This document shows positions 1 through 6,605 of a stretch of 7,190 nt of DNA, in pieces. The notes beneath the pieces were generated by a model. The model was not told the DNA's origin and did not search any database. It saw only the letters and a list, made by a program, of their open reading frames with translations. Location: the NCBI GenBank assembly GCA_900545875.1, contig URAQ01000083.1, positions 1-7,190 of the forward strand. Direction: 5' to 3'. Source of the stretch: an uncultured Collinsella sp. Lineage in GTDB: Bacteria > Actinomycetota > Coriobacteriia > Coriobacteriales > Coriobacteriaceae. Positions within the stretch are counted from its first letter, which is position 1. Every line of letters begins with the position of its first letter. Made by a program: the position numbers and the translations under genes.

Positions 1-1
1 T

Positions 2-508
2 GACCTTGAGGACGTCCGCGAGCAGATTGCTGAGGGCTGCGATGCCATCGTCTGTACGGCGCGTAACGTGCCCGTGCTGCTCTGCTTTGCCGACTGCGTT
101 CCCGTGGTGCTGGTGGCCCCTGGCGGATTTGCCGTGGTGCACTCCGGTTGGAAGGGCACGATTGCACGTATTTCTGCCAAGGCGTGCCAGGCGCTTTGCG
201 ATGCTGCCGGCTGCGATGCGAGCGACGTTTCCGCCTATATTGGCCCCCATATCTTGGGTGACGAATATGAGGTATCCCAGGAACTCATGGATCGCTTTGC
301 CGCCGAGTTCTCTTGCATCGATGCGAATACCTCTCGCATGCTTGATCTTTCCGCTGCCATTCGCGAGGCGCTGGTAGATGTCGGTGTCGACGCGGATAAT
401 ATCGTGGATACCCAGCTTTCGACCGTGCGTCAGAACGACCGCTTTTATTCCTACCGTAACGAGGACGGCACCTGTGGGCGCCATGCTGCGATCGGCGTGA
501 TGCTATGA
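2..508 (+). CDS. pgeF: PgeF/YfiH-family purine nucleoside phosphorylase (multicopper polyphenol oxidase fold), 3' part
   Basis: Partial gene, cut by the left edge; 168 residues remain, against roughly 240-270 for the family. The visible part carries the family motifs in order: FADCVPVVL, which holds the zinc-binding Cys; HSGWKGT, which holds a zinc-binding His; IGPHI; and the C-terminal SYRNEDGTCGRHAAIG, which matches the SYR..G..GR signature. A third zinc-binding His should lie upstream of the window. The family (E. coli YfiH, Bacillus YlmD, human LACC1) is known for zinc-dependent adenosine/purine nucleoside phosphorolysis and deamination, and YfiH was also described as a peptidoglycan editing factor. 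It is cytoplasmic. In Actinobacteria this gene normally follows ftsZ and precedes yggS; here pstS follows it instead. The stop TGA (506-508) overlaps the pstS start (ATGA). The family call is firm; the substrate is inferred. Confidence 0.92.
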   Translation, partial: DLEDVREQIAEGCDAIVCTARNVPVLLCFADCVPVVLVAPGGFAVVHSGWKGTIARISAKACQALCDAAGCDASDVSAYIGPHILGDEYEVSQELMDRFAAEFSCIDANTSRMLDLSAAIREALVDVGVDADNIVDTQLSTVRQNDRFYSYRNEDGTCGRHAAIGVML

Positions 509-1341
509 GAAAGATCGTATCGGTTCTGAGCGCCGCTGTGCTTACGCTTACGCTGTGCGCCTGTTCTTCGGGATCTTCGACCTCTTCCATTACCGTGGCC
601 GGCTCCACGACCTGCCTTCCTATCGCCGAGATTGCGGCCGAGGGCTTTAAGGAGGAGACCGGCATCGACGTGCTCGTTTCCGGTTTGGGTTCTTCCGCTG
701 GGATCGAGGCCGTCAGCGCCGGCACGGCCGATATCGCCAGCTCCTCCCGTGGACTCAATGCCGACGAACAGGATCTGGGCCTGACTCCCATCGTCATTGC
801 CCACGACGGTATCGCGGTCATCGTGAACGACGACAACCCCGTCGATAACCTCTCGACCGAGCAGCTCCGCGATATCTACGCCGGCAAGATTACCAATTGG
901 AAAGAGGTCGGTGGCGAGGACCTGAGGATTCAGGTCATCAACCGAGACGAGGCGTCCGGTACGCGCGAGGCCTTCCGTACCATCGTGATGGATGGCACGC
1001 CGTTCGATCGCCGCTCGGCTGTTCTTTCGGGTACGGGCCAGGTGCGCGACGTGGTATCTCGTTCGCGTGGGGCCATCGGCTACATTTCGCTGGGCTTCGT
1101 CGATAGCCTCAACGCCAAGACCTCGGTCAAGGCCGTCTCGGTCAATCATGTTGAGGCGTCCGAGAAGACGGTCGCGAGTGGCGGCTATCCCATCTCGCGC
1201 GACCTTTACTTCTTTGTGAAGGGTGTGCCTTCGCAGCAGGCGCAGGATTACATCGACTATGTGACGTCCGAAAAGATGGACAAGCAGATTCGCGAGGCGG
1301 GCTTTATTCCCGTCACCAACGACGAGAAGGGGAGTGAGTAG
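505..1341 (+). CDS. pstS: Phosphate ABC transporter substrate-binding lipoprotein PstS
   Basis: Extracytoplasmic phosphate receptor of the Pst importer, 278 residues. The N-terminus is a lipoprotein signal: MRK, then a hydrophobic stretch (residues 4-17), then lipobox L-C-A-C with the lipidated Cys predicted at residue 20, followed by a Ser/Gly-rich linker. The mature part is a PBP2 phosphate-binding domain. Ligand-loop motifs are visible: GSTT (33-36), SSRGL (80-84) and RDEASGTREAF (147-157), plus the family segments DIYAGKITNW (123-132) and GAIGYISLGF (189-198). The ATG overlaps the pgeF stop as ATGA, with no clear Shine-Dalgarno sequence in front, so translation probably depends on termination of the upstream gene. 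It is first in pstSCAB-phoU. No Pho-box-like direct repeat was recognised upstream inside pgeF. Function is very likely; the choice of lipidation site is a prediction. Confidence 0.96.
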   Translation: MRKIVSVLSAAVLTLTLCACSSGSSTSSITVAGSTTCLPIAEIAAEGFKEETGIDVLVSGLGSSAGIEAVSAGTADIASSSRGLNADEQDLGLTPIVIAHDGIAVIVNDDNPVDNLSTEQLRDIYAGKITNWKEVGGEDLRIQVINRDEASGTREAFRTIVMDGTPFDRRSAVLSGTGQVRDVVSRSRGAIGYISLGFVDSLNAKTSVKAVSVNHVEASEKTVASGGYPISRDLYFFVKGVPSQQAQDYIDYVTSEKMDKQIREAGFIPVTNDEKGSE

Positions 1342-1342
1342 C

Positions 1343-2269
1343 ATGGAAGCACAGGAAAACTCCCAGACTGAGCAGAATGTTCAGACGCCCAAGAAGCGCG
1401 AGCTGGCGCTCGTATCGCGCAGTACCTATATCAAGGAGAAGGCGCTGCAGTGGATCTTCTTTGCCTGCGCGTTCTTGGCGGTCGTTACCGTCATCCTGAT
1501 TTTTGTCTTTACCACGTACTCGGCGCTGCCCGTCTTTACTGACATCGGTCTGGCGGACTTCTTTAGCTTTACGTGGGCGCCTTCCGAGGGCCACTACGGA
1601 ATCTTGTCGCTGCTTGCCGGCTCGGGTCTGGTGACCGTCGGTGCGCTCGCCATGGGCGTGCCGCTGGGCGTGGGTACAGCCGTTTACCTGGTCGAGATTG
1701 CCAGCAAGCGCGTGCGCAAGCTCATCAGCCCTGCCGTCGACCTGCTGGCCGGCATCCCTTCTATCATCTACGGCTTCTTTGGCATGATCATCATCCGCCC
1801 GTTTATCGCACAACTGACCGGCGGCCTTGGTTTTGGTGCACTGACAGCGTGGTTCGTGCTCGCCATTATGATCGTCCCTACCATCACGACGCTTACCATC
1901 GATGCCCTCAATTCCATTCCCATGGGCATTCGCGAGGCATCGTATGCCATGGGTGCTACTAAGTGGCAGACCATCTATAAGGTCGTGCTACCTGCCGCCA
2001 AACTGGGTATCGTTGATGCCATCGTGCTGGGTATGGGCCGTGCCATCGGTGAGACCATGGCCGTGCTCATGGTCGTGGGTAACGCTCCGGTTATTCCCGA
2101 CAGCATTGCGAGCCCCATCTCGACGCTCACGAGCCAGATCGCGCTCGACATGAGCTATTCCTCGGGCCTGCACCGCTCGGCTCTGTTCGGCATGGGCGTG
2201 GTCCTGTTTATCATCTCCGCCATGCTGGTGGGCATCGTCCGTCTGATTTCCAAGAAGAAGAGGGGGTAG
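1343..2269 (+). CDS. pstC: Phosphate ABC transporter permease PstC
   Basis: Integral membrane subunit that forms the phosphate channel with PstA; 308 residues from the ATG at 1343. A hydrophilic, Gln/Glu-rich N-terminus (about residues 1-30) is followed by TM1 (about 36-58), a periplasmic loop containing WAPSEGHYGI, and further membrane segments typical of the six-helix PstC fold. The cytoplasmic EAA loop that contacts PstB reads EASYAMGATKWQ from residue 198 and ends in GRAIGE (232-237). I chose ATG 1343 over the in-frame GTG at 1334 because AAGGGGAG (1327-1334) lies 8 bases before the ATG but would overlap the GTG. The start directly follows the pstS stop (1339-1341). The C-terminus ends in a basic KKKRG whose purine-rich codons also serve as the ribosome binding site for pstA. 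It resembles PstC rather than PstA through its long N-terminus and position directly after pstS. Confidence 0.95.
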   Translation: MEAQENSQTEQNVQTPKKRELALVSRSTYIKEKALQWIFFACAFLAVVTVILIFVFTTYSALPVFTDIGLADFFSFTWAPSEGHYGILSLLAGSGLVTVGALAMGVPLGVGTAVYLVEIASKRVRKLISPAVDLLAGIPSIIYGFFGMIIIRPFIAQLTGGLGFGALTAWFVLAIMIVPTITTLTIDALNSIPMGIREASYAMGATKWQTIYKVVLPAAKLGIVDAIVLGMGRAIGETMAVLMVVGNAPVIPDSIASPISTLTSQIALDMSYSSGLHRSALFGMGVVLFIISAMLVGIVRLISKKKRG

Positions 2270-2272
2270 GCT

Positions 2273-3178
2273 ATGTCCGATTCCGTTGACACGACGGTCG
2301 ATACGACCTCGTCGCGCGAGCGCATCAAGCGTGCCCTTTCCCACGGCAAGAAGGGCCGCATCAACAAGGACCTGTCCAACAAGATCATGCTTGGCGTGTT
2401 CCGTGCCGCTGCCTACATCACCACGCTGGTGCTGGTCGCTATCATCGCCTACGTGGTCATCAACGGCCTGCCACACATCTCGCTCGACTTTATCTTCGGT
2501 TGGCCCCAGGGCGTCAACGCCGAGGGCGGAATTTGGCCCACGATCGTCTCGACCGTCTACGTGACGGCGCTCGCCATGCTTATCTGCACGCCGATCGCTG
2601 TGCTGGCAGCCGTCTATCTGGCCGAGTACGCCAAGCAGGGCAAGGTCGTCGAGCTCATTCGCTACGCTGCTGACGCTTTGGCCTCGGTGCCCTCCATCGT
2701 TATGGGCCTGTTTGGCTACGCCTTGTTTGTCGAGGCTATGGGCCTGGGCCTTTCGATGGTCTCTGCCGCTCTGGCACTCGCGCTCTTGATGCTCCCCATC
2801 GTCATGCGCACCACCGAAGAGGCCATTCGCGCCGTTCCGCGCTATATCCGTTGGGGCGCGTACGGCCTGGGCGCCACCAAGTGGCAGGTTGTCTCCAAGA
2901 TCGTGCTTCCTTCTGCCTTTGGCCGTATTGCCACGGGCATCGTCCTCGCCATCGGCCGTGCCATTGGCGAGACCGCGGTGGTGCTCTACACCATGGGCCA
3001 GGCCATCAACCTGCCTATTTCGCCGCTCGATTCCGGCCGCCCCATGACGGTTCACCTGTACCTGCTTGCCAACGACGGCATCAACATGAACGCAGCCTAC
3101 GGCACTGCGCTCTTGCTGATGGTGATCATTTTGGCCTTCAACCTGTTTGCGCGCTTCCTGTCGCGCAAGCGTCGCTAG
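2273..3178 (+). CDS. pstA: Phosphate ABC transporter permease PstA
   Basis: Second membrane subunit of the phosphate channel, 301 residues. A charged cytoplasmic N-terminus rich in Asp/Thr/Lys (1-35) precedes TM1 (about 44-64). The periplasmic segment GWPQGVNAEGGIWPTI (76-91) is typical of PstA, where a GGI.P.I motif precedes the permease core. The EAA loop that docks on PstB reads GAYGLGATKWQVV (195-207), with GRAIGE at 228-233, closely matching the loop in PstC upstream. The last helix (about 275-295) ends in a basic SRKRR tail facing the cytoplasm. The start codon lies 3 bases after the pstC stop, and GAGGGGG (2260-2266), inside the end of pstC, acts as Shine-Dalgarno, so the two permeases are probably made in equal amounts by coupled translation. 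The call is secure from sequence and position. Confidence 0.95.
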   Translation: MSDSVDTTVDTTSSRERIKRALSHGKKGRINKDLSNKIMLGVFRAAAYITTLVLVAIIAYVVINGLPHISLDFIFGWPQGVNAEGGIWPTIVSTVYVTALAMLICTPIAVLAAVYLAEYAKQGKVVELIRYAADALASVPSIVMGLFGYALFVEAMGLGLSMVSAALALALLMLPIVMRTTEEAIRAVPRYIRWGAYGLGATKWQVVSKIVLPSAFGRIATGIVLAIGRAIGETAVVLYTMGQAINLPISPLDSGRPMTVHLYLLANDGINMNAAYGTALLLMVIILAFNLFARFLSRKRR

Positions 3179-3190
3179 TTAAGGAGTCCC

Positions 3191-3992
<802 letters not shown>

Positions 3993-3994
<2 letters not shown>

Positions 3995-4020
3995 TCGGTG
4001 CGACTAGTCCCAAGCCGATC
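3993..4020 (+). repeat. Inverted repeat after pstB (GATCGG / CCGATC)
   Basis: Perfect 6-base arms GATCGG (3993-3998) and CCGATC (4015-4020) enclose a 16-base loop. The left arm overlaps the pstB stop codon, and the right arm continues into the 8-base palindrome CCGATCGG (4015-4022). No T-run follows, so this is not a standard intrinsic terminator. It may be an RNA processing or stability element that lowers phoU output relative to the transporter genes, or a chance match in GC-rich DNA. Confidence 0.4.
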
Positions 4021-4045
4021 GGATCTGGTCCGGTGCGTATTCACT

Positions 4046-4066
4046 GTGCGGGCGGCATGACCGCAC
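4046..4066 (+). repeat. Inverted repeat before phoU (GTGCGG / CCGCAC)
   Basis: Perfect 6-base arms (4046-4051 and 4061-4066) enclose a 9-base loop in the pstB-phoU leader. A smaller hairpin, CCAA (4067-4070) with TTGG (4075-4078), follows directly and covers part of the phoU Shine-Dalgarno sequence. The right arm overlaps CGCACC (4062-4067), which could instead pair with either of two upstream GGTGCG copies (3997-4002 and 4032-4037). There is no T-run. The structure is seen directly; a regulatory role is inference. Confidence 0.4.
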
Positions 4067-4086
4067 CCAACTGATTGGAGTGAACC

Positions 4087-4944
4087 ATGCGCAAACTGTT
4101 TTCCCGTCAGCTCATCGAGGCCCGTCACGAGATGCTGAGCATCTACGAGGCCGTCGATCTGGCCCTCCACGATGCCGTGAAGGCCTATGTGACCGACGAC
4201 CGCAAGCTCGCCACCAAGACCAAGAAGCGCACGCTTTCGATTGACGCACGCTGCGCCAACCTGGAGGCCGTCTGCTACAACCTGATTGCCACGCAGTCAC
4301 CGGTCGCCTCCGACTTCCGCCTGCTTCAGACGATCATCTACGTCGACTTTAACCTGCAGCGCATGACCGATAAGGTTCGCCAGATTTGCCGCGCCACGCG
4401 TCATATGATCAAGGCCGACATCTCGCTGCCCAAGGAGCTTGTCGGCACGGTCGAGGCCGAGGCTGAGGCCGTCTACCAGGTGCTGGGCTCTTCGCTTTCT
4501 GCGCTCGTCACCAACGACATGTCCATCATCTGCAACTTGGCCGTCGAGGACGAGCCAGTGCACGCCGCCTACGAGAAGTTCTTCCGCACCTTTAACCGCA
4601 TGGACACGGGCGATTTTATGGACGACGACAGCAACTATGACGACCTGCGCCGCGCCATCATGGTATCGCGCTATCTCGATCGCATCGCCTCGATTTCCAT
4701 CGATGCCGCCTGCCGTCTGACCTTCCTGTTGACCGGACAGCGTATGACTGCCGGTGATATCGCCTGCACTGATGAGGATGAGCTCGAGAGCATGCGCGTG
4801 CCTTCGGGCGAGGGTGTTATCATGAGGCCCGCCGTCGATGCACGCTACGTTGCCAAGGTGCCCGTTAACGAGGTCAGCGAGGGTCTTCGCTACCTGCTCG
4901 ATCATCTTGAGGATGAGGACGATGGCGAGGACGACGAGGAGTAA
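4087..4944 (+). CDS. phoU: Phosphate signalling regulator PhoU, divergent metal sites and acidic tail
   Basis: All-helical cytoplasmic protein that represses phosphate-starvation signalling when phosphate is ample and modulates the Pst transporter; 285 residues against roughly 215-240 for typical PhoU. Repeat one (about 1-110) contains SPVASDFRLLQTI (71-83), the conserved PhoU helix, and DFNLQRMTDKV (87-97), the equivalent of the usual D.LERIGD metal motif. Repeat two (about 120-217) contains YEKFFRTFN (162-170) and SRYLDRIASISIDAA (194-208). Compared with the E..R..D consensus, Glu is replaced by Gln91 in the first motif, and Asp by Ser202 in the second. The tail (218-285) is an extension whose last 11 residues (275-285) are all Asp or Glu except one Gly. 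GGAG (4077-4080) lies 6 bases before the ATG. It is last in the operon, 92 bases after pstB. The family call rests on the first repeat and the pst context. Confidence 0.92.
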   Translation: MRKLFSRQLIEARHEMLSIYEAVDLALHDAVKAYVTDDRKLATKTKKRTLSIDARCANLEAVCYNLIATQSPVASDFRLLQTIIYVDFNLQRMTDKVRQICRATRHMIKADISLPKELVGTVEAEAEAVYQVLGSSLSALVTNDMSIICNLAVEDEPVHAAYEKFFRTFNRMDTGDFMDDDSNYDDLRRAIMVSRYLDRIASISIDAACRLTFLLTGQRMTAGDIACTDEDELESMRVPSGEGVIMRPAVDARYVAKVPVNEVSEGLRYLLDHLEDEDDGEDDEE

Positions 4945-4981
4945 GTAACCCCGTTCGTCGAAAGATTGTAAATACCTAAGT

Positions 4982-5013
4982 GAGCGCGGCCTTGCACATG
5001 CGGGGCCGCGCTC
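4982..5013 (+). terminator. GC-rich hairpin, probable terminator of pstSCAB-phoU
   Basis: Perfect 10-base arms GAGCGCGGCC (4982-4991) and GGCCGCGCTC (5004-5013). Two G-T wobbles and one G-C pair could extend the stem to 13 pairs and leave a 6-base loop. The following TCTTGCGTT is only a weak T-run, so termination may be partial. The hairpin lies 37 bases after the phoU stop and 50 bases before yggS, which is where the phosphate operon should end. It could alternatively be a 5' UTR structure of yggS if a promoter lies in the AT-rich stretch 4961-4979. Confidence 0.7.
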
Positions 5014-5063
5014 TTGCGTTAGCATGGGACTACTTGTTTGGCTGTCAGCGGAGGCGATTGGCA

Positions 5064-5801
5064 ATGGATAACTATTTGGACTTGATGCGCGCTCGCCGCG
5101 AGCAGATTCTGGAACGTTTTTATGCGGCGCTCGATCGCGCGGGCCGTCCCCACGACGCCGCGAGCCTCATTGCCGTGTCCAAGACCGTTGGTGTCGATGA
5201 GACCGTTGCCGCCATCCAGGCGGGGTATCGCCATTTTGCCGAGAACCGCCCGCAGGAGCTGGTTCGCAAGCTCACGGGTCTGGCGGAGCATCCGGAGCTG
5301 CCCGAGGTGCGCTTCGATATGATCGGCAACCTGCAGACCAATAAGATCAATGCGGTGCTGGGCTCAGCCGAGCTGATTCACTCGGTGGGTTCGCTGCATC
5401 TGGCGCAGGCGATCTCGAGCCGTGCTGTTCGCAAGATTGAGGCAGGCGAGCTCGTCGGCCCCCAGCGTGTGCTCATTGAGGTCAATGTGAGTGGTGAGGA
5501 GTCGAAGGGAGGCTTTTCACCCGATGAGATTCGCGCCGCCGCGGGTGAGCTTGCAGAACTTGAGGGAATTTGCGTACAGGGGCTTATGACTATGGCGCCC
5601 CGGGGGAATAAGGATGTGGCACGCCGCACCTTTGCGGGGCTTCGTGAGCTGAGGGATGAGCTGGAGGCGGCGCATCCCGATTTGAACCTGCCTGAGCTTT
5701 CCTGCGGCATGAGCGAGGACTTTGAGCCTGCCCTTGAGGAGGGCTCTACGCTCGTTCGCCTGGGCAGGGTAGTATTTAGCCCGGAGTTTGCAGTAAAATA
5801 A
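5064..5801 (+). CDS. yggS: YggS/YlmE-family pyridoxal phosphate homeostasis protein (PLPBP)
   Basis: Cytoplasmic PLP-binding protein with the fold of the alanine racemase N-terminal barrel and no known enzymatic activity; the family buffers vitamin B6 vitamers and amino acid pools. 245 residues, the usual length. Visible motifs: AVSK with the PLP-binding Lys40, HFAENRPQEL (58-67), FDMIGNLQTNK (84-94), IEVNVSGEESKGGF (138-151), GLMTMAP (173-179) and LSCGMSEDFEPALEEGSTLVRLG (212-234), which supplies the phosphate-binding Ser, Arg and Gly residues. The usual HFGEN reads HFAEN here, and LSMGMS reads LSCGMS. I chose ATG 5064 because GGAGG (5050-5054) lies 9 bases upstream; an in-frame GTG at 4980 sits at the foot of the terminator hairpin and would add 28 residues unlike the family. 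In Actinobacteria and Bacillus this gene usually follows pgeF directly; here the pst-phoU operon separates them. Confidence 0.95.
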   Translation: MDNYLDLMRARREQILERFYAALDRAGRPHDAASLIAVSKTVGVDETVAAIQAGYRHFAENRPQELVRKLTGLAEHPELPEVRFDMIGNLQTNKINAVLGSAELIHSVGSLHLAQAISSRAVRKIEAGELVGPQRVLIEVNVSGEESKGGFSPDEIRAAAGELAELEGICVQGLMTMAPRGNKDVARRTFAGLRELRDELEAAHPDLNLPELSCGMSEDFEPALEEGSTLVRLGRVVFSPEFAVK

Positions 5802-5809
5802 GGCTCTGA

Positions 5810-5819
5810 AGTGCGCACT
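5810..5819. promoter_or_regulatory. Perfect 10-base palindrome upstream of sepF
   Basis: AGTGCGCACT is a perfect palindrome 8 bases after the yggS stop and 42 bases before the sepF start. A further GCACT (5836-5840) repeats its right half and could pair with the left half in RNA. The length and placement suit a dimeric repressor site or a small RNA structure. No convincing -35/-10 pair was recognised next to it, so this is only a candidate operator. Confidence 0.3.
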
Positions 5820-5861
5820 GATTATCGGGGCGCCTGCACTAAACCGCGAGAGGACACAACC

Positions 5862-6584
5862 ATGGGCTTCCTTGACGAGATTAAAAATAAGATGCACCTG
5901 GGCGGCCAGCAGGGTTACGACCAGGGTTATGGCCAGGACGACGACTACGGCTACGATGACGGCTATGACGATAGTTATCAGGGCAACGGCTACAGCGGTG
6001 CTTCGGGCGAGGGCTTCTACACCCAAGACGAGCCGAGCAACGGCCTGCTTGGTCAGACGCGCCGCGGTGAAGCTGAGTCGGTTGCCGTGTATACGCGCTC
6101 CGGTCAGCTGGTCGGCGATGACTCTCGCCATGCCACAACGTATAACCCGCCTTCGCGCTCGCAGGACAGTGTTGCGAGCGGTTATCGTCCTGGTGCCTAT
6201 GACACGCCGTCTAGCTACGCCGAGAACACCCGCGCCCGTGCCGCCGCTGCGCCCGCGCCTGCACCGAGCGATGCCTCGGCCTATGCGAGCAATATCATCA
6301 ACGCCACACCGCAGCTGCCGGCCTATGTCCTGCGCCCCGAGAGCTATGACGACGTGGAGACCGTGGTGCGCCGCGTTCGCACCAAGCAGCCTGTCGCACT
6401 GATTTTTGTGGGCGTACGCACCGAAGTTGCCAAGCGCGTCTTGGACTTCTCTTACGGCTTTGCCTGCGGTCTGGGTGCCACGGTCAAGGAGGTGGGCGAC
6501 CGCGTGTTCATGGTGCTGCCCGCCGGTTGCGAGGTCAAAGATTCCGATCTCAAGAAGCTTCGTGCGGACGGCTACCTTAAGTAA
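5862..6584 (+). CDS. sepF: Cell division protein SepF with Tyr/Asp/Gly-rich linker
   Basis: SepF binds the C-terminal tail of FtsZ and anchors the Z-ring to the membrane; in Actinobacteria, which lack FtsA, it is the main anchor. 240 residues against about 150 in Bacillus. Residues 1-12 (MGFLDEIKNKMH) form the conserved membrane-binding amphipathic helix. A long low-complexity linker follows: 15-45 rich in Tyr, Asp, Gly and Gln, then 85-140 rich in Ser, Pro and Ala with an APAPAP run. The SepF domain spans about 152-225: LRPESYDDVETVVRRV (157-172), QPVALIFVGV (176-185), RVLDFSYGFACGL (192-204) with the Gly-rich polymerisation helix, and VGDRVFMVLPAGCEV (211-225). ATG 5862 was chosen over the in-frame GTG 5811 because GAGAGGA (5848-5854) lies 7 bases upstream and MGFLD.IKNKM is the conserved N-terminus. 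The gap after yggS is 60 bases. Confidence 0.95.
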   Translation: MGFLDEIKNKMHLGGQQGYDQGYGQDDDYGYDDGYDDSYQGNGYSGASGEGFYTQDEPSNGLLGQTRRGEAESVAVYTRSGQLVGDDSRHATTYNPPSRSQDSVASGYRPGAYDTPSSYAENTRARAAAAPAPAPSDASAYASNIINATPQLPAYVLRPESYDDVETVVRRVRTKQPVALIFVGVRTEVAKRVLDFSYGFACGLGATVKEVGDRVFMVLPAGCEVKDSDLKKLRADGYLK

Positions 6585-6593
6585 AGACAAGAC

Positions 6594-6599
6594 GAGGAG
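6594..6599 (+). promoter_or_regulatory. Ribosome binding site that sets a non-ATG start for yggT
   Basis: GAGGAG lies 10 bases after the sepF stop and 6 bases before ATC at 6606. It is the only strong Shine-Dalgarno sequence in this gap, and at normal spacing no ATG, GTG or TTG is available in the yggT frame. It therefore supports initiation at ATC 6606. Confidence 0.65.
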
Positions 6600-6605
6600 A
6601 TTCCC

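Noticed and set aside
395..400. GATAAT inside pgeF as a -10 element for pstS
   Set aside because: No acceptable -35 hexamer lies 15-19 bases upstream, and it falls within coding sequence; one near-match hexamer is too little.
1334..1342. GTG at 1334 as the pstC start
   Set aside because: The AAGGGGAG ribosome site overlaps this GTG; ATG 1343 has correct spacing.
451..1344. Long minus-strand open frame (297 codons) opposite pstS
   Set aside because: It mirrors the codon pattern of pstS, shows no recognisable domain, and has composition biased to Arg, Gly, Asp and His, as expected of an antisense shadow.
1988..3055. Minus-strand open frame of 355 codons opposite pstC and pstA
   Set aside because: It spans two clear + strand genes and their junction, and its product is a His/Asp/Arg/Gly-rich sequence with no family motif. 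Long antisense frames are common in GC-rich genes.
4980..5063. GTG at 4980 as the yggS start
   Set aside because: It lies at the foot of the strong hairpin, has no ribosome site, and adds residues not matching the family; ATG 5064 has GGAGG at good spacing.
5811..5861. GTG at 5811 as the sepF start
   Set aside because: It lies inside the palindrome and adds 17 residues before the conserved amphipathic helix; ATG 5862 has a good ribosome site.
5517..6590. Minus-strand open frame of 357 codons opposite yggS and sepF
   Set aside because: It crosses two confirmed genes and the gap between them, and no conserved motif is seen.
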